A stretch of DNA of 64,000 bases from Palsa-1233 sp031367105 (GTDB lineage Bacteria > Gemmatimonadota > Gemmatimonadetes > Gemmatimonadales > GWC2-71-9): assembly GCA_031367105.1 (NCBI GenBank), contig JANLPG010000095.1:32387-96386 (forward strand), read 5' to 3'. The position numbers and the translations under genes are program-made. This document shows positions 1 to 8,434 of this stretch, in pieces. Under the pieces are notes generated by a model. It was not told the origin of the DNA and did no database searches. It worked only from the letters and a program-made list of their open reading frames with translations. Position 1 is the stretch's first letter. Each line of letters begins with the position of its first letter.

Positions 1-1
1 T

Positions 2-865
2 GGGGATGTGCTCATCGCCCACGGGGTCCGGGTCCGGGTCGCGACGATGCCGCCAGGCGAAGACCCCGATACCGTCGTGCAGCGGGGCGGGGTGGCGGCC
101 CTCGATCCGATCCTGCGCGATGCGGTCGACCTGCTGGAGCGGAAGCTCCAGCTGCTCGAGGTGAAGGGGTGGTTCGGAGACGTCCGGCGGTCGCGAGAGG
201 CACTTGACCGCCTGTTGTCGACGCTGCGGGCGGCGGCCGACCCGGTCACGCGGGAACTCTACATTTCACGCGTCGCCGAGCGGCTGGGGATCCCGCGCGA
301 GGTGGTCGCCACGGAGGCCGCCGCCCGGCCGAGCTACGAGGGACCACGGCTCGCCGCGGTACCGGAGGCGCCGTCGCGTCGGACAGCGTCGCCGCTGGTC
401 GACCGGGGTCCGCGACCCCCGGGGGCGGAAATCGAGCGGAAGCTGCTTCGGCTGCTGCTGCATCGGCCGGACTGGCTGGCGCGCGCGCGCGAAGAAATCC
501 CGACGGACCGCTTCACCGTTGCAGCGTTTCGGCGGATCTACGGCGTGCTCGCGGCACTCCCCTCCGACGCACCGATCGGTGACGCACTGCCTGGGCTCGA
601 TGAACGGGCCCGGGACGCCTGGGATCGCCTCACCGAGGCGGGCGGGGCTCCCGAGGGTTACGATGTCGATCGGGAATACGTCGGCGCGCTCGAGGCACTG
701 GAGGAGATCCACAATTTTCCCGACATCGCCTCCGAGATCGATCCGATGGAGCGGCGGCGTCGCTGGCAGGCGCTCAGCAAGGAAGGACAGGCGCGGTTTA
801 GGTTGTATCTTGCCACTACCCCGAGGCCGCACGGCGGCCCCGGCGCTATGTCACCTGAGGAGTAA
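2..865 (+). CDS. dnaG: DNA primase, C-terminal part (cut by window edge)
   Basis: Makes RNA primers at the replication fork. The frame is open from the first bases, so the zinc finger and most of the catalytic core lie outside the window. The first visible residues (IAHGVRVRVATMPPGEDPD) match the end of the TOPRIM/polymerase domain, where the family carries a Pro-x-Gly-x-Asp-Pro-Asp signature. The following helices (MDLLERKLQLLE-like, then a VAERLGIPREVV segment) are typical of the primase C-terminal core, and the last ~150 residues are the variable helicase-binding region. The stop lies 5 bp ahead of the next gene. Identification rests on the short conserved part and is fairly sure. Confidence 0.85.
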   Translation, partial: GDVLIAHGVRVRVATMPPGEDPDTVVQRGGVAALDPILRDAVDLLERKLQLLEVKGWFGDVRRSREALDRLLSTLRAAADPVTRELYISRVAERLGIPREVVATEAAARPSYEGPRLAAVPEAPSRRTASPLVDRGPRPPGAEIERKLLRLLLHRPDWLARAREEIPTDRFTVAAFRRIYGVLAALPSDAPIGDALPGLDERARDAWDRLTEAGGAPEGYDVDREYVGALEALEEIHNFPDIASEIDPMERRRRWQALSKEGQARFRLYLATTPRPHGGPGAMSPEE

Positions 866-870
866 CAGCG

Positions 871-1599
871 ATGCATCCTGACCTTCCCAAGTTGCTGGAC
901 GTGCAGACCAAGGATCGCCGACTCGCCGAAATGACCGCGCGAGTCCAGGAGATCGAGGTCGAGCGGGCTGCGCTCGACGTCGTGCTCGATCGGGTGCGCT
1001 CCGAGATCGCGTCCGCCACTAGGACGGCAGATGATATGGCCCGCCGCCGCGACGAGTTGGCCACGAAGCTCGACGGCCAGCGCACGAAACACGAAGCGCG
1101 ACGCCAGCGACTGGAGCAGGAACGCAATCCTCGGGTGGCTGCGCAGCTGATGGCCGACGTCGAACTCGGGCGCTCGATCCTGACTCAGGAGGAGGGAGAG
1201 TGGCTGCGCCTCTCTGAAGACGTGTCGACGCGTACTGCAGCGGTGAAGGGGGCGCACGAGCGCCTGACGACTCTCGAGGCAGAGCAGGAGACGACGCGCG
1301 CGCTCCTCGACGGGCGGATGGCGGCGCTGGAGCTGGAACTTCTCACGGCGCGGAGCGATCGGGAAGCTTCGGCAAGTCAGCTCGATCGTACCCTCCGGGT
1401 CCGCTATGATCGGCTGCGAGGGTCGCGCACCAGCGAGATTCTGGTGCCAGCCGGCAACCCTCAGGGTCACGCCACCTGCACCGCCTGTTTCACCGCGATC
1501 CCTCGCTCGCGGATCGGGCGGTTGCAGGCTGAGGGCCTGCTCCTCGATGGCTGCGAGATGTGCGGCGCGATCGTGTACCTCGCCGAGGTCACAGTCTGA
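871..1599 (+). CDS. Coiled-coil protein with C-terminal C4 zinc ribbon
   Basis: A 242-residue protein. Residues ~1-185 are almost continuous heptad-rich helix (many Glu, Arg, Leu and Ala), predicted as a long antiparallel coiled coil. The last ~55 residues hold two Cys-x2-Cys knuckles (CTAC and CEMC) forming a zinc ribbon. This is the architecture of the DUF164/CT398 family, widespread in bacteria and of uncertain role (RNA, DNA or flagellar/secretion chaperone functions have been discussed for members). The ATG at 871 follows the dnaG stop by 5 bp, with a GAGGAG Shine-Dalgarno inside the dnaG tail. Function unknown beyond family. Confidence 0.85.
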   Translation: MHPDLPKLLDVQTKDRRLAEMTARVQEIEVERAALDVVLDRVRSEIASATRTADDMARRRDELATKLDGQRTKHEARRQRLEQERNPRVAAQLMADVELGRSILTQEEGEWLRLSEDVSTRTAAVKGAHERLTTLEAEQETTRALLDGRMAALELELLTARSDREASASQLDRTLRVRYDRLRGSRTSEILVPAGNPQGHATCTACFTAIPRSRIGRLQAEGLLLDGCEMCGAIVYLAEVTV

Positions 1600-1601
1600 C
1601 G

Positions 1602-3308
1602 ATGGCGCCGCGCTGGCGCCTCGCGCCGGCTCCCGATGAGGAAGCCGCGAGGTCGCTGGCGGCGGCGCTCTCGCTTCCGATGCCGCTGGCGTCCTTGCTC
1701 GTCCAGCGAGGCCTGGGTGGTATCGACCTCGCTCGCGCCTTCCTCCGTCCTCCCCTCGATTCCCTTGCCGATCCGTTTCGCCTCGCCGGGATGCCATCCG
1801 CCGTCGAAATCATTGTGGCCGCCGTGCGCGCGGGGACAGCCATTCTGATTCACGGCGACTACGATGTCGATGGCCAGTGCGCTGCCGCCTTGCTGACCCG
1901 CGCCTTGCGAGCTGCTGGCGCCACTGTCCACGCCTTTGTCCCCGATCGGCTGAATGATGGGTATGACTTCGGTGAGGCCGGCCTCCGCGAGGCGGCGCGG
2001 GTGGGTGCCGGCCTGATCGTGACCTGTGATTGTGGCATCACGGCGGTGGCGGCGGTGGCAGCCGCGAAAGCCGCAGGGATGCAGGTGGTCATCACCGACC
2101 ACCACCTGCCCGGCGAGACGCTACCCGCCGCCGACGCAATCGTCGATCCCCAGCAGCCCGGCGACCGGTCGGGTCTCGAGATGATGTGCGGCACTGGCAT
2201 CGCCTTCAAGCTCGTCCAGGCGCTGGTCGAACCGTTGGGGCTCCCGGCCACACTGCCGCTGCACCTGATCGACTACGTCGCCGTCGCGACCGTCGCTGAC
2301 GTTGTCCCGCTCGCCGGCGAGAATCGTGTGCTGGTCAAGCACGGGTTGCGGCTGCTCGGCGACTCGCGCTGGGCGGGATGGCGCGCGCTGCTGACGACCA
2401 CGAAGCTTGCGGGTCAGGAGTTACGCGCTGGGCAGGTCGGCTTCATTCTCGCCCCGCGGCTGAACGCGGTGGGGCGCATCGCCGATGCCAAGGACGGACT
2501 GCGCCTGCTCCTGACCGATGACCCGGCAGAAGCGGCGGCGCTCGCCGCCCGGCTCGAGGAACTGAACCGCGAACGCCAGGCGTTGGATCAGCGAATTCTT
2601 GACGAGGCGCTCACGCTGATCGACCGTGACTACGCCGACCCCGAAGAGCACACCGGCCTGGTGCTCGCGCAGCACGGCTGGCACGCCGGGGTGATCGGCA
2701 TCGTCGCCTCGCGCGTGGTCGAGCGATTCGGCCGACCCACGATCCTCATCGGTCTCGATGGCGCGCTGGGAAAGGGGAGCGGGCGGAGCATCGATGCCTT
2801 CGACCTGCACGCGGCGCTCACCTCGTGTAGTGAGTTGCTCGAGCGCTTCGGCGGACATCGGATGGCCGCAGGACTCACCATCCGGCACGATCGCGTCGCT
2901 GCCTTCCGGGCGCGTTTCAACGCGGTGGCGCGCGCCGCGCTTACCCTCGGCGACCTCGGGTCGAGCCAGCGAGTCGATCTCGAGCTCTCGCTCAGCGATG
3001 TGACCGATGAGCTCGAACGACTGGGCCGATACCTGGAGCCCTGCGGGATGGGGAATCCATCGCCCGTCTACGGGGCACGGCAGGTGCGGCTCGAAGCGCC
3101 GCGCACCGTTGGTGGCCACCATCTCAAATGTGTGCTGCAAGGGGAAGGGCGCAGCCTCGACGCGATCGCCTTCGGCTGGGCCGATCGCGTGGCGTGGCTC
3201 GGTGACGGGATGGTGGATGTGGCCTTCAGGCTGGAGCGCAACCAGTATCAGGGGCGGTCCTCGCTGCAGGCGCGGGTCGTGGCGCTCACGCCGCCGGGGG
3301 CCGTGTGA
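1602..3308 (+). CDS. recJ: Single-stranded-DNA-specific exonuclease RecJ
   Basis: 5'-3' ssDNA exonuclease of recombination and mismatch/base-excision repair. The 568-residue product has motif I DYDVDG at 86-91, a CDCGI stretch at ~142, and the DHH motif (TDHHLPGE) at 166-168, followed by the DHHA1 region with the GGH-x-MAAG motif near residue 425 and the C-terminal OB-like domain. Length fits the family. The ATG at 1602 was chosen because upstream in-frame codons lie inside the previous gene. The stop overlaps the GTG of rsmD by 4 bp. Confidence 0.95.
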   Translation: MAPRWRLAPAPDEEAARSLAAALSLPMPLASLLVQRGLGGIDLARAFLRPPLDSLADPFRLAGMPSAVEIIVAAVRAGTAILIHGDYDVDGQCAAALLTRALRAAGATVHAFVPDRLNDGYDFGEAGLREAARVGAGLIVTCDCGITAVAAVAAAKAAGMQVVITDHHLPGETLPAADAIVDPQQPGDRSGLEMMCGTGIAFKLVQALVEPLGLPATLPLHLIDYVAVATVADVVPLAGENRVLVKHGLRLLGDSRWAGWRALLTTTKLAGQELRAGQVGFILAPRLNAVGRIADAKDGLRLLLTDDPAEAAALAARLEELNRERQALDQRILDEALTLIDRDYADPEEHTGLVLAQHGWHAGVIGIVASRVVERFGRPTILIGLDGALGKGSGRSIDAFDLHAALTSCSELLERFGGHRMAAGLTIRHDRVAAFRARFNAVARAALTLGDLGSSQRVDLELSLSDVTDELERLGRYLEPCGMGNPSPVYGARQVRLEAPRTVGGHHLKCVLQGEGRSLDAIAFGWADRVAWLGDGMVDVAFRLERNQYQGRSSLQARVVALTPPGAV

Positions 3309-3823
3309 CCCGGATCGTGAGCGGGGCCTGGGGTGGCCGACGCCTCGCGACGCCGCGCGATCCGCGGGTTCGCCCCACGGCGGAGCGAGTGCGCGAGGCG
3401 TGGCTGAACATCCTCGGCGCCGAGTTGCACGGGGCGCGAGTGGTCGACCTCTTCGCGGGCAGCGGCGCGCTCGGACTGGAAGCGCTTTCCCGCGGCGCGG
3501 AGCACGCGACCTTCATTGAGCTCAACACGCCATCGCTCACTGCCCTGAAGGAGAACGTCGCCTCGCTCAACGCCGAGGCACAATGCACCGTGCAACGGTA
3601 CGATGCCCTGCGATTTGTCGCAGCGCTGGAGCCGGACGCTTTCGATGTTGCCCTCGCCGATCCACCCTTCGCGGGGGACTTCGCGGAACGTCTGGTGGCG
3701 AGCTGGCAGGCGGTGCCGTTCGCGCCGGTGCTCGCGGTGGAACACTCTTCCAAGGTGACCATTCCTGGCGGCGAGACGCGCCGCTGGGGCGATGTCGCCG
3801 TCACTTTCTTCCGGGCCCTATGA
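3305..3823 (+). CDS. rsmD: 16S rRNA (guanine966-N2)-methyltransferase RsmD
   Basis: SAM-dependent N2 methylation of G966 in 16S rRNA. The 172-residue protein starts MTRIVSGAWGGRRLATP, the usual RsmD opening, and has the SAM-binding loop DLFAGSGALGLEALSRGA at ~50-67 and the catalytic DPPF tetrad (ADPPFAGDF) near 119. The GTG start overlaps the recJ stop (GTGA) and the stop overlaps coaD (ATGA), so the three genes are probably translationally coupled. rsmD-coaD is a very common pairing. Confidence 0.95.
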   Translation: MTRIVSGAWGGRRLATPRDPRVRPTAERVREAWLNILGAELHGARVVDLFAGSGALGLEALSRGAEHATFIELNTPSLTALKENVASLNAEAQCTVQRYDALRFVAALEPDAFDVALADPPFAGDFAERLVASWQAVPFAPVLAVEHSSKVTIPGGETRRWGDVAVTFFRAL

Positions 3824-4302
3824 CTCGAATCGCGATCTATCCCGGTTCGTTCGACCCTCCGACACGGGGGCACGAGGACCTCATTCGGCGTGCCGTGGGG
3901 CTCGCCGATCGGCTCATCGTGGCGGTGGCGATCAATCCGAGCAAGGAGCCCCTCTTTCCGGTTGAGGAGCGCCTCCGGCTGCTGCAGTGCTCCGTGGGGG
4001 ACGAATCGCGTGTGGAGCTGGCGTCGTTCTCGGGGCTGCTGGCGGATTTCGCCCGGGATCGCGGTGCGACCATGGCTGTGCGCGGCCTCCGGGCCGTCAG
4101 TGACTTCGAGTACGAGTTTCAGATGGCGTTGATGAACCGCCGGTTGAATCCGGAACTGGAGACGGTCTTCCTCGTCCCGGCGGTGGACCTCACCTATCTC
4201 TCTTCCTCACTGGTGCGCGAGGCCGCCCGGTTCGGCGGTAACCTCGACGGCCTGGTACATCCCGCCGTGGCGGAAGCGCTGAAGCTGCGATTCGGCCGGT
4301 GA
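3820..4302 (+). CDS. coaD: Phosphopantetheine adenylyltransferase
   Basis: Penultimate step of coenzyme A synthesis: 4'-phosphopantetheine plus ATP gives dephospho-CoA. The 160-residue product has the nucleotidyltransferase signature YPGSFDPPTRGHEDLI at 6-21 (the second 'HxGH' His is in RGHEDL), the RGLRAVSDFEYEFQMALMNR segment at ~88, and the YLSSSLVRE motif (family ISSTxxR) at ~125. Length is normal. The ATG overlaps the rsmD stop. Confidence 0.96.
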   Translation: MTRIAIYPGSFDPPTRGHEDLIRRAVGLADRLIVAVAINPSKEPLFPVEERLRLLQCSVGDESRVELASFSGLLADFARDRGATMAVRGLRAVSDFEYEFQMALMNRRLNPELETVFLVPAVDLTYLSSSLVREAARFGGNLDGLVHPAVAEALKLRFGR

Positions 4303-5234
4303 GCTTTCGCGAGCAACTTCGGGCGCGCGCAGCGGGAACCGGTGCCCGGATTGTCCTGCCCGAGGGCGACGATCCGCGGATCCGTGGCGCCGCCGACACG
4401 CTCGTCCGGCTGGGGATCGCGACGCCAATCCTGCTCGGCGGCCCGGCGCCCCGGCCGGTCGATCACCCGATGCTCGCGTCAGTGGCCGAACATCTTCGCG
4501 CCAGACGTCCGGAAGCGGTGCGCGACGGTGTGCACGCCCTCGACCTGGCGAGCGACCCGCTGCGGTTCGCTGCTTCGCTGGTTGCCATCGGGGCGGCAGA
4601 TGGCTGCGTGGCGGGCGCGGTCGAAACGACCGCCGACGTGGTACGCGCGGCGCTCTGGGCGATCGGACTCCGGCGTGGGCTAGGCACGGTGAGTGCTGCG
4701 ATGTACCACGGCCTCCCCGACGGTCGCGTCTACACCTTTACCGACATTGCAGTGCTGCCGGCGCCGACCGCGCCGCAACTTGCGGACGCCGCCCTAGCCG
4801 CGGCACTGGATCGCCGGGCCCTCGTCGGCGACGAGCCGATCGTGGCGTTCCTCTCCTACAGCACCAAGGGCAGCGCGACGGGTCCGGATCCCGTCCGGAT
4901 GCAAGCGGCGCTGGCATTGTTCCGGGTCCTGGCGCCCGGAATCGTCGCGGACGGGGAGCTGCAGGTCGATGCCGCGATCGTTCCCGATGTCGCGAGGCGA
5001 AAGTGCCCCGACTCCCCGGTCGCGGGCCGCGCCAATATTCTGGTCTTCCCGTCCCTCGATGCGGCCAACATCGCCTACAAGTTGACTGAGCGACTGGGTG
5101 GTGCGAGTGCGGCTGGACCCCTGCTTCAGGGACTCGCACGACCGATGTCCGACCTGTCGCGCGGGGCCTCGACGGACGATATTGTGGATGTGGCGGCGAT
5201 GGTGGCGCTCCAAGCGAGCGCCCGGACGGACTGA
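4299..5234 (+). CDS. pta: Phosphate acetyltransferase
   Basis: Interconverts acetyl-CoA and acetyl phosphate. The 311-residue protein matches the catalytic PTA domain: LPEGDDPRIRGAADTL at the N-terminus, GAVETTADVVRAAL at ~105, SYSTKGSATGPDPVRM at ~187, DGELQVDAAIVPDVA at ~220, and ANILVFPSLDAANIAYKL followed by LLQGLARPMSDLSRGAS near the end. It is the short form, with no N-terminal regulatory domain. The GTG start overlaps the coaD stop (GTGA). No acetate kinase gene adjoins, so partner and direction of flux are not shown here. Confidence 0.93.
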   Translation: MSFREQLRARAAGTGARIVLPEGDDPRIRGAADTLVRLGIATPILLGGPAPRPVDHPMLASVAEHLRARRPEAVRDGVHALDLASDPLRFAASLVAIGAADGCVAGAVETTADVVRAALWAIGLRRGLGTVSAAMYHGLPDGRVYTFTDIAVLPAPTAPQLADAALAAALDRRALVGDEPIVAFLSYSTKGSATGPDPVRMQAALALFRVLAPGIVADGELQVDAAIVPDVARRKCPDSPVAGRANILVFPSLDAANIAYKLTERLGGASAAGPLLQGLARPMSDLSRGASTDDIVDVAAMVALQASARTD

Positions 5235-5251
5235 ATCAAGGAGCAATGGCG

Positions 5252-5587
5252 ATGGCGTTTTCGGCAAACCGGGATGCTGGCGGAGTGACCGTGGTGGCGG
5301 TCGAAGGGCAGCTCATCGTGGCGAACCGCCAGGAGCTCAAGCAGTTGATGCAAGACGCGCTGGACCGGGGAGAGCTCAAGTTTTTGCTCGACTTCACTCG
5401 AACGGCGTACATCGATTCCTCCGGGCTCGGTGCCCTCGTCTCCATCAGCAAGAAGGTGCGCGAGGCGGGCGGCGACTTGCGGCTGGCCGGTCTGAATGAA
5501 GACCTTCGCTCGCTGTTCGAGTTGACCAAGCTCGACACGTTGTTCACGATCTCCGAGACCGCCTCGGAGGCACTCGCGGGCTTCTGA
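5252..5587 (+). CDS. STAS-domain anti-anti-sigma factor (RsbV/SpoIIAA type)
   Basis: A 111-residue single STAS domain. The phosphorylatable serine lies in YIDSSGLGALVSI (Ser56/57), the classic antagonist motif. Two ATGs are possible, 5246 and 5252. The AAGGAG at 5238-5243 is only 2 nt from the first but 8 nt from the second, so 5252 is preferred. The gene is followed by a kinase-type anti-sigma factor and a PP2C phosphatase, making a full partner-switching set. Known members bind and neutralise an anti-sigma kinase when unphosphorylated. The target sigma factor is not encoded nearby. Confidence 0.92.
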   Translation: MAFSANRDAGGVTVVAVEGQLIVANRQELKQLMQDALDRGELKFLLDFTRTAYIDSSGLGALVSISKKVREAGGDLRLAGLNEDLRSLFELTKLDTLFTISETASEALAGF

Positions 5588-5596
5588 GGTCGCGCG

Positions 5597-6043
5597 ATGA
5601 TCACCGCCGCCCGGCTTGCTCCCCGCGACCCCAACGGCAGCCACCGCTTTCGCGTCGAGTTGCCGACGGATCTCGCGCAGGTGGGTTGCGTCGTGGAAGC
5701 GGTGATGGAATGCTGCAACACCGTCGCCACCGTTTCCAGCCGCACCCGCTTTCGCCTCTGCACGGTCGTCGCCGAGGCCGTGGCGAACGCGATGGTCAAT
5801 GGCAATCGGAATGATCCCGGTCGCCTCGTCATCGTCGACATCGAATTCGATAGCGATCAAATCGTGATCGCCGTCTCCGACGAAGGCGATGGCTTCGACC
5901 CCGAGGCGGTCCCTGACCCAACCCACCCCACCACCCTCGATGCCACTCGGGGTCGAGGCCTCTATATGATTCGCTCACTGGCAGATCACGTCGCGTTCAA
6001 TGACCGGGGAAATACGATCTGGATGACGCTCCCCCGCTGCTGA
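5597..6043 (+). CDS. Anti-sigma factor serine kinase (RsbW/SpoIIAB-type HATPase)
   Basis: A 148-residue GHKL ATPase. The N-box is VVAEAVANAMVNGN (~55-68), the G1 box VSDEGDGFDP (~96-105), and the G2-like box TRGRGLYMIRSLAD (~120-133). This is the arrangement of the HATPase_c_2 family that phosphorylates STAS antagonists and sequesters sigma factors. GAGG at 5585-5588 is well placed for the ATG. The gene lies directly behind the STAS gene, and its TGA (6041-6043) is overlapped by the apparent CTG start of the phosphatase. Confidence 0.92.
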   Translation: MITAARLAPRDPNGSHRFRVELPTDLAQVGCVVEAVMECCNTVATVSSRTRFRLCTVVAEAVANAMVNGNRNDPGRLVIVDIEFDSDQIVIAVSDEGDGFDPEAVPDPTHPTTLDATRGRGLYMIRSLADHVAFNDRGNTIWMTLPRC

Positions 6044-7563
6044 GCCACCTCGGGGACGCCCTTGCGCCGCTGGGAGCCCTCGCCGGGGCCACGCTGCGAC
6101 TCTGGCGACTGGAGGGGGAGCACTGGCACCTGGTGGCCGGCTCGACTTCGGGGGCCGACGCGCCGCGCGCGCCGCGCCAGGATGCTGCGGCGTGGCACGC
6201 CATCCCGGACGCTCCGGGTCATTTTCTCGAAATTCTCCCCGGCCCCGGTGCACGCGCCGACGATCTCGCTGCGAGGCTGCTCCCCGTGGTGCATCACCTG
6301 CTCGATGCCGATCGCAGTATCACCTCGCTCACCTACGAACTCGCGGCCCGCTACGAAGAGATTGACCTGCTCTACACCATTGGAGAATTGCTCGGTCACG
6401 CCCGGTCGGTCGACGAGGTTGCCTCGATCATTCTGCGCGAAGTCACCGCCGTCGTGGGGGCCCGTCGTGCCGGATTGCGGGTCTACCACGAAACCACCGG
6501 GATGCTGAGCACCGTGGCGACACTCGGGATGGCGGCGGGAGTGATTCCAGCGGATATTCACGTCGACGAGCCCGATACCGTCGTCGCCCGGGCCTTCCGT
6601 TCGGCGCAGATCGAAACCGGCGTCCAGCCACACTGGGTGCCGGGCGAAGTCCTTGCCGTGCCGATCAGCTACGCCGCCGCGGGGCAGCCGTCGCGAGTGG
6701 TCGGGACGTTGGCACTCGCCGACCGGGCGGGCGGCGGTTCGTTCACGCGCGAAGAGACCAAGTTGGTCGCGGCGGTCGCGACGCAGATCGGCGCCGCCCT
6801 CGAGAATGCTCGACTGGTCTCCCGCGAGCACGAACGGCAACGGCTGGAACGCGAGCTTGAACTCGCCCACGACCTGCAACTCCGGTTGATGCCCACCGCC
6901 GCGGTGTTGCGCGGCGAGGCCGATGTTGCAGTGCGCTCTGAAGCTGCGGAGTCGCTGGGTGGCGACTTCTACACCTTCTCCCGCCTCGGTCGCGGGCGGA
7001 TCGGCGTGATGATGGGCGATGTTTCATCCCACGGATTCTCCGCGGCAATCATCGCTGCGCAAGTAATGGCAATGGCGGGGATTCACGCGAATTCGACCAC
7101 ACCACCCGACGAGACGCTCGCGCTGATGCACGACTCGCTGCGCGACGAACTGAGCAACACCGAGATGTACCTCTCGGTGTTCTACGGCATTCTCGATCCG
7201 ACCGCGGGCCGGCTCACGTACACCAACGCGGGGCATCCCTATGCCTTCCGTGTACCACGCTTCGGCGAACTCGAGCGGCTTGCCCCGACCGCACCGCCAC
7301 TGGGCCTCGTCGATGCAGGCGGATTCGGACGACGGATCGTGCCGTGGCGCTTCACTCAGGATCTACTGGTGCTGTTCACCGACGGAATGGTGGATCAGCA
7401 GGATGCGCACGGAGACCGCTTTGGGGAGCCGCGCCTGCTTGCACGCCTCGACGCCGAACGCCACCGGCCGCCGGCCGCACTGATGCAGTTGTTGCTCGAT
7501 GAAGTCGCGACCTTCGGCGGTCGACCCACCGACGACCGCACCCTGCTCATCCTGCGGATGTAG
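6040..7563 (+). CDS. PP2C-type serine phosphatase with GAF domain (RsbU/SpoIIE-like)
   Basis: Expected to dephosphorylate the STAS antagonist. A GAF-like sensory domain (~120-265, e.g. VASIILREVTAVVGARRAG and EETKLVAAVATQIGAALENA) is followed by a short coiled linker (HERQRLERELELAHDLQLRL) and the SpoIIE phosphatase domain, with GGDFYTF, MMGDVSSHGFSAA, NAGHPYAF and LFTDGMVDQQ supplying the metal-binding acidic residues. The first ATG/GTG (GTG 6133) would cut off a plausible coding stretch (LRLWRLEGEHWHLVAGS). The frame is open back to 6004, and CTG at 6040 overlaps the kinase stop as CTGA, the same geometry as the ATGA/GTGA couplings nearby. About 507 residues from that start. Function sure, start uncertain. 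Confidence 0.88.
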   Translation: MSHLGDALAPLGALAGATLRLWRLEGEHWHLVAGSTSGADAPRAPRQDAAAWHAIPDAPGHFLEILPGPGARADDLAARLLPVVHHLLDADRSITSLTYELAARYEEIDLLYTIGELLGHARSVDEVASIILREVTAVVGARRAGLRVYHETTGMLSTVATLGMAAGVIPADIHVDEPDTVVARAFRSAQIETGVQPHWVPGEVLAVPISYAAAGQPSRVVGTLALADRAGGGSFTREETKLVAAVATQIGAALENARLVSREHERQRLERELELAHDLQLRLMPTAAVLRGEADVAVRSEAAESLGGDFYTFSRLGRGRIGVMMGDVSSHGFSAAIIAAQVMAMAGIHANSTTPPDETLALMHDSLRDELSNTEMYLSVFYGILDPTAGRLTYTNAGHPYAFRVPRFGELERLAPTAPPLGLVDAGGFGRRIVPWRFTQDLLVLFTDGMVDQQDAHGDRFGEPRLLARLDAERHRPPAALMQLLLDEVATFGGRPTDDRTLLILRM

Positions 7564-7565
7564 GC

Positions 7566-8363
7566 GTGCACGCCAGAAAATCGCTCGGCCAGCACTTTCT
7601 GACTGACCCGCGCCTGCTCGGGCGGATTGCGGCGGCCACCGGCGCAGGCGCGCGCGACGTCGTGCTCGAGATCGGGCCAGGGAAGGGGTCGCTGACCGGT
7701 GCGCTGCTCGATCGGGGTTGCACCGTTGTTGCCATTGAACGGGATGAGCGAATGGCGGTCCCCCTGCAGCGCCACTTCGCGGGCCGCAGCTTCGCACTGG
7801 TCACCGGTGACGCGCTCGAACTGGACTGGCCGGCCCTCGTCGCCCCCTGGACCGTCGATGGCTTCACCTGGCGGGTCGCGGGGAACATCCCCTACTACAT
7901 CACCTCACCGCTGCTCGAGCGAGCACTCACCGCGCCGTTCCCGGCTTCGGTGACCTACCTGGTGCAGAAGGAAGTGGCCGATCGGATCGTCGCACCGGCG
8001 GGACACGATGACTACGGCGCACTCTCGATCGGGATTCAGGCCGTGGCGCACGCCACCCGGTTGTTCACGGTCGGGAAAGGCGCCTTCGCGCCGCCACCCA
8101 AGGTCGACTCGGCCGTCCTTCACCTGGTTCCCCGAGCGGTGCCACTCATCCCGGCCCATCAGGTACGAGCCTTCCGCACGTTGGTCACCGGGCTGTTCTC
8201 CTATCGCCGGAAACGGATGCAACGGGCCCTGCGGGAGGCCCTCGGCCTCTCGGCAGAGGCGTCGGCGCGGATTCTTGCTGCGGCCGGGATCGATCCCGAC
8301 GTCCGGCCGGAAGTGGTTGACGTCGCGGCCTTTGTCCGATTGCTGGCAGTCGTTCCGCCCTGA
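7566..8363 (+). CDS. rsmA: 16S rRNA (adenine1518/1519-N6)-dimethyltransferase
   Basis: KsgA/RsmA dimethylates two adjacent adenines in helix 45 of 16S rRNA. The 265-residue protein begins with a KSLGQHFLTD motif, then the SAM loop LEIGPGKGSLTGAL at ~37 and the catalytic NIPYYITSPLL (NxPY type) at ~107, with the usual KGAFAPPPKVDSAVL at ~175. The GTG start is 3 nt past the phosphatase stop. Last gene before the rex regulatory gap. Confidence 0.95.
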   Translation: MHARKSLGQHFLTDPRLLGRIAAATGAGARDVVLEIGPGKGSLTGALLDRGCTVVAIERDERMAVPLQRHFAGRSFALVTGDALELDWPALVAPWTVDGFTWRVAGNIPYYITSPLLERALTAPFPASVTYLVQKEVADRIVAPAGHDDYGALSIGIQAVAHATRLFTVGKGAFAPPPKVDSAVLHLVPRAVPLIPAHQVRAFRTLVTGLFSYRRKRMQRALREALGLSAEASARILAAAGIDPDVRPEVVDVAAFVRLLAVVPP

Positions 8364-8398
8364 CGCCGCCCCTGGCCAGACGCGGCTGGCTCCCCCAG

Positions 8399-8428
8399 TT
8401 GCCCCGACCCCCCCGCTCGTGAAACATT
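8399..8428 (+). promoter_or_regulatory. Predicted promoter of rex
   Basis: TTGCCC at 8399-8404 and AACATT at 8423-8428, 18 bp apart. The -35 is weak (TTG conserved) and the -10 matches TATAAT at 3 of 6 positions. A start point 7 nt downstream would fall on or beside the A of the rex ATG, giving a leaderless message. The Rex operator overlaps the -10. Confidence 0.45.
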
Positions 8429-8434
8429 TCACAA
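8417..8434. promoter_or_regulatory. Rex operator (ROP) palindrome
   Basis: The 18-mer TCGTGAAACATTTCACAA differs from the published Rex consensus TTGTGAA-N4-TTCACAA at one base. It ends directly at the rex start codon (8435) and covers the likely -10, which indicates negative autoregulation by Rex in response to the NADH/NAD+ ratio. Confidence 0.85.
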
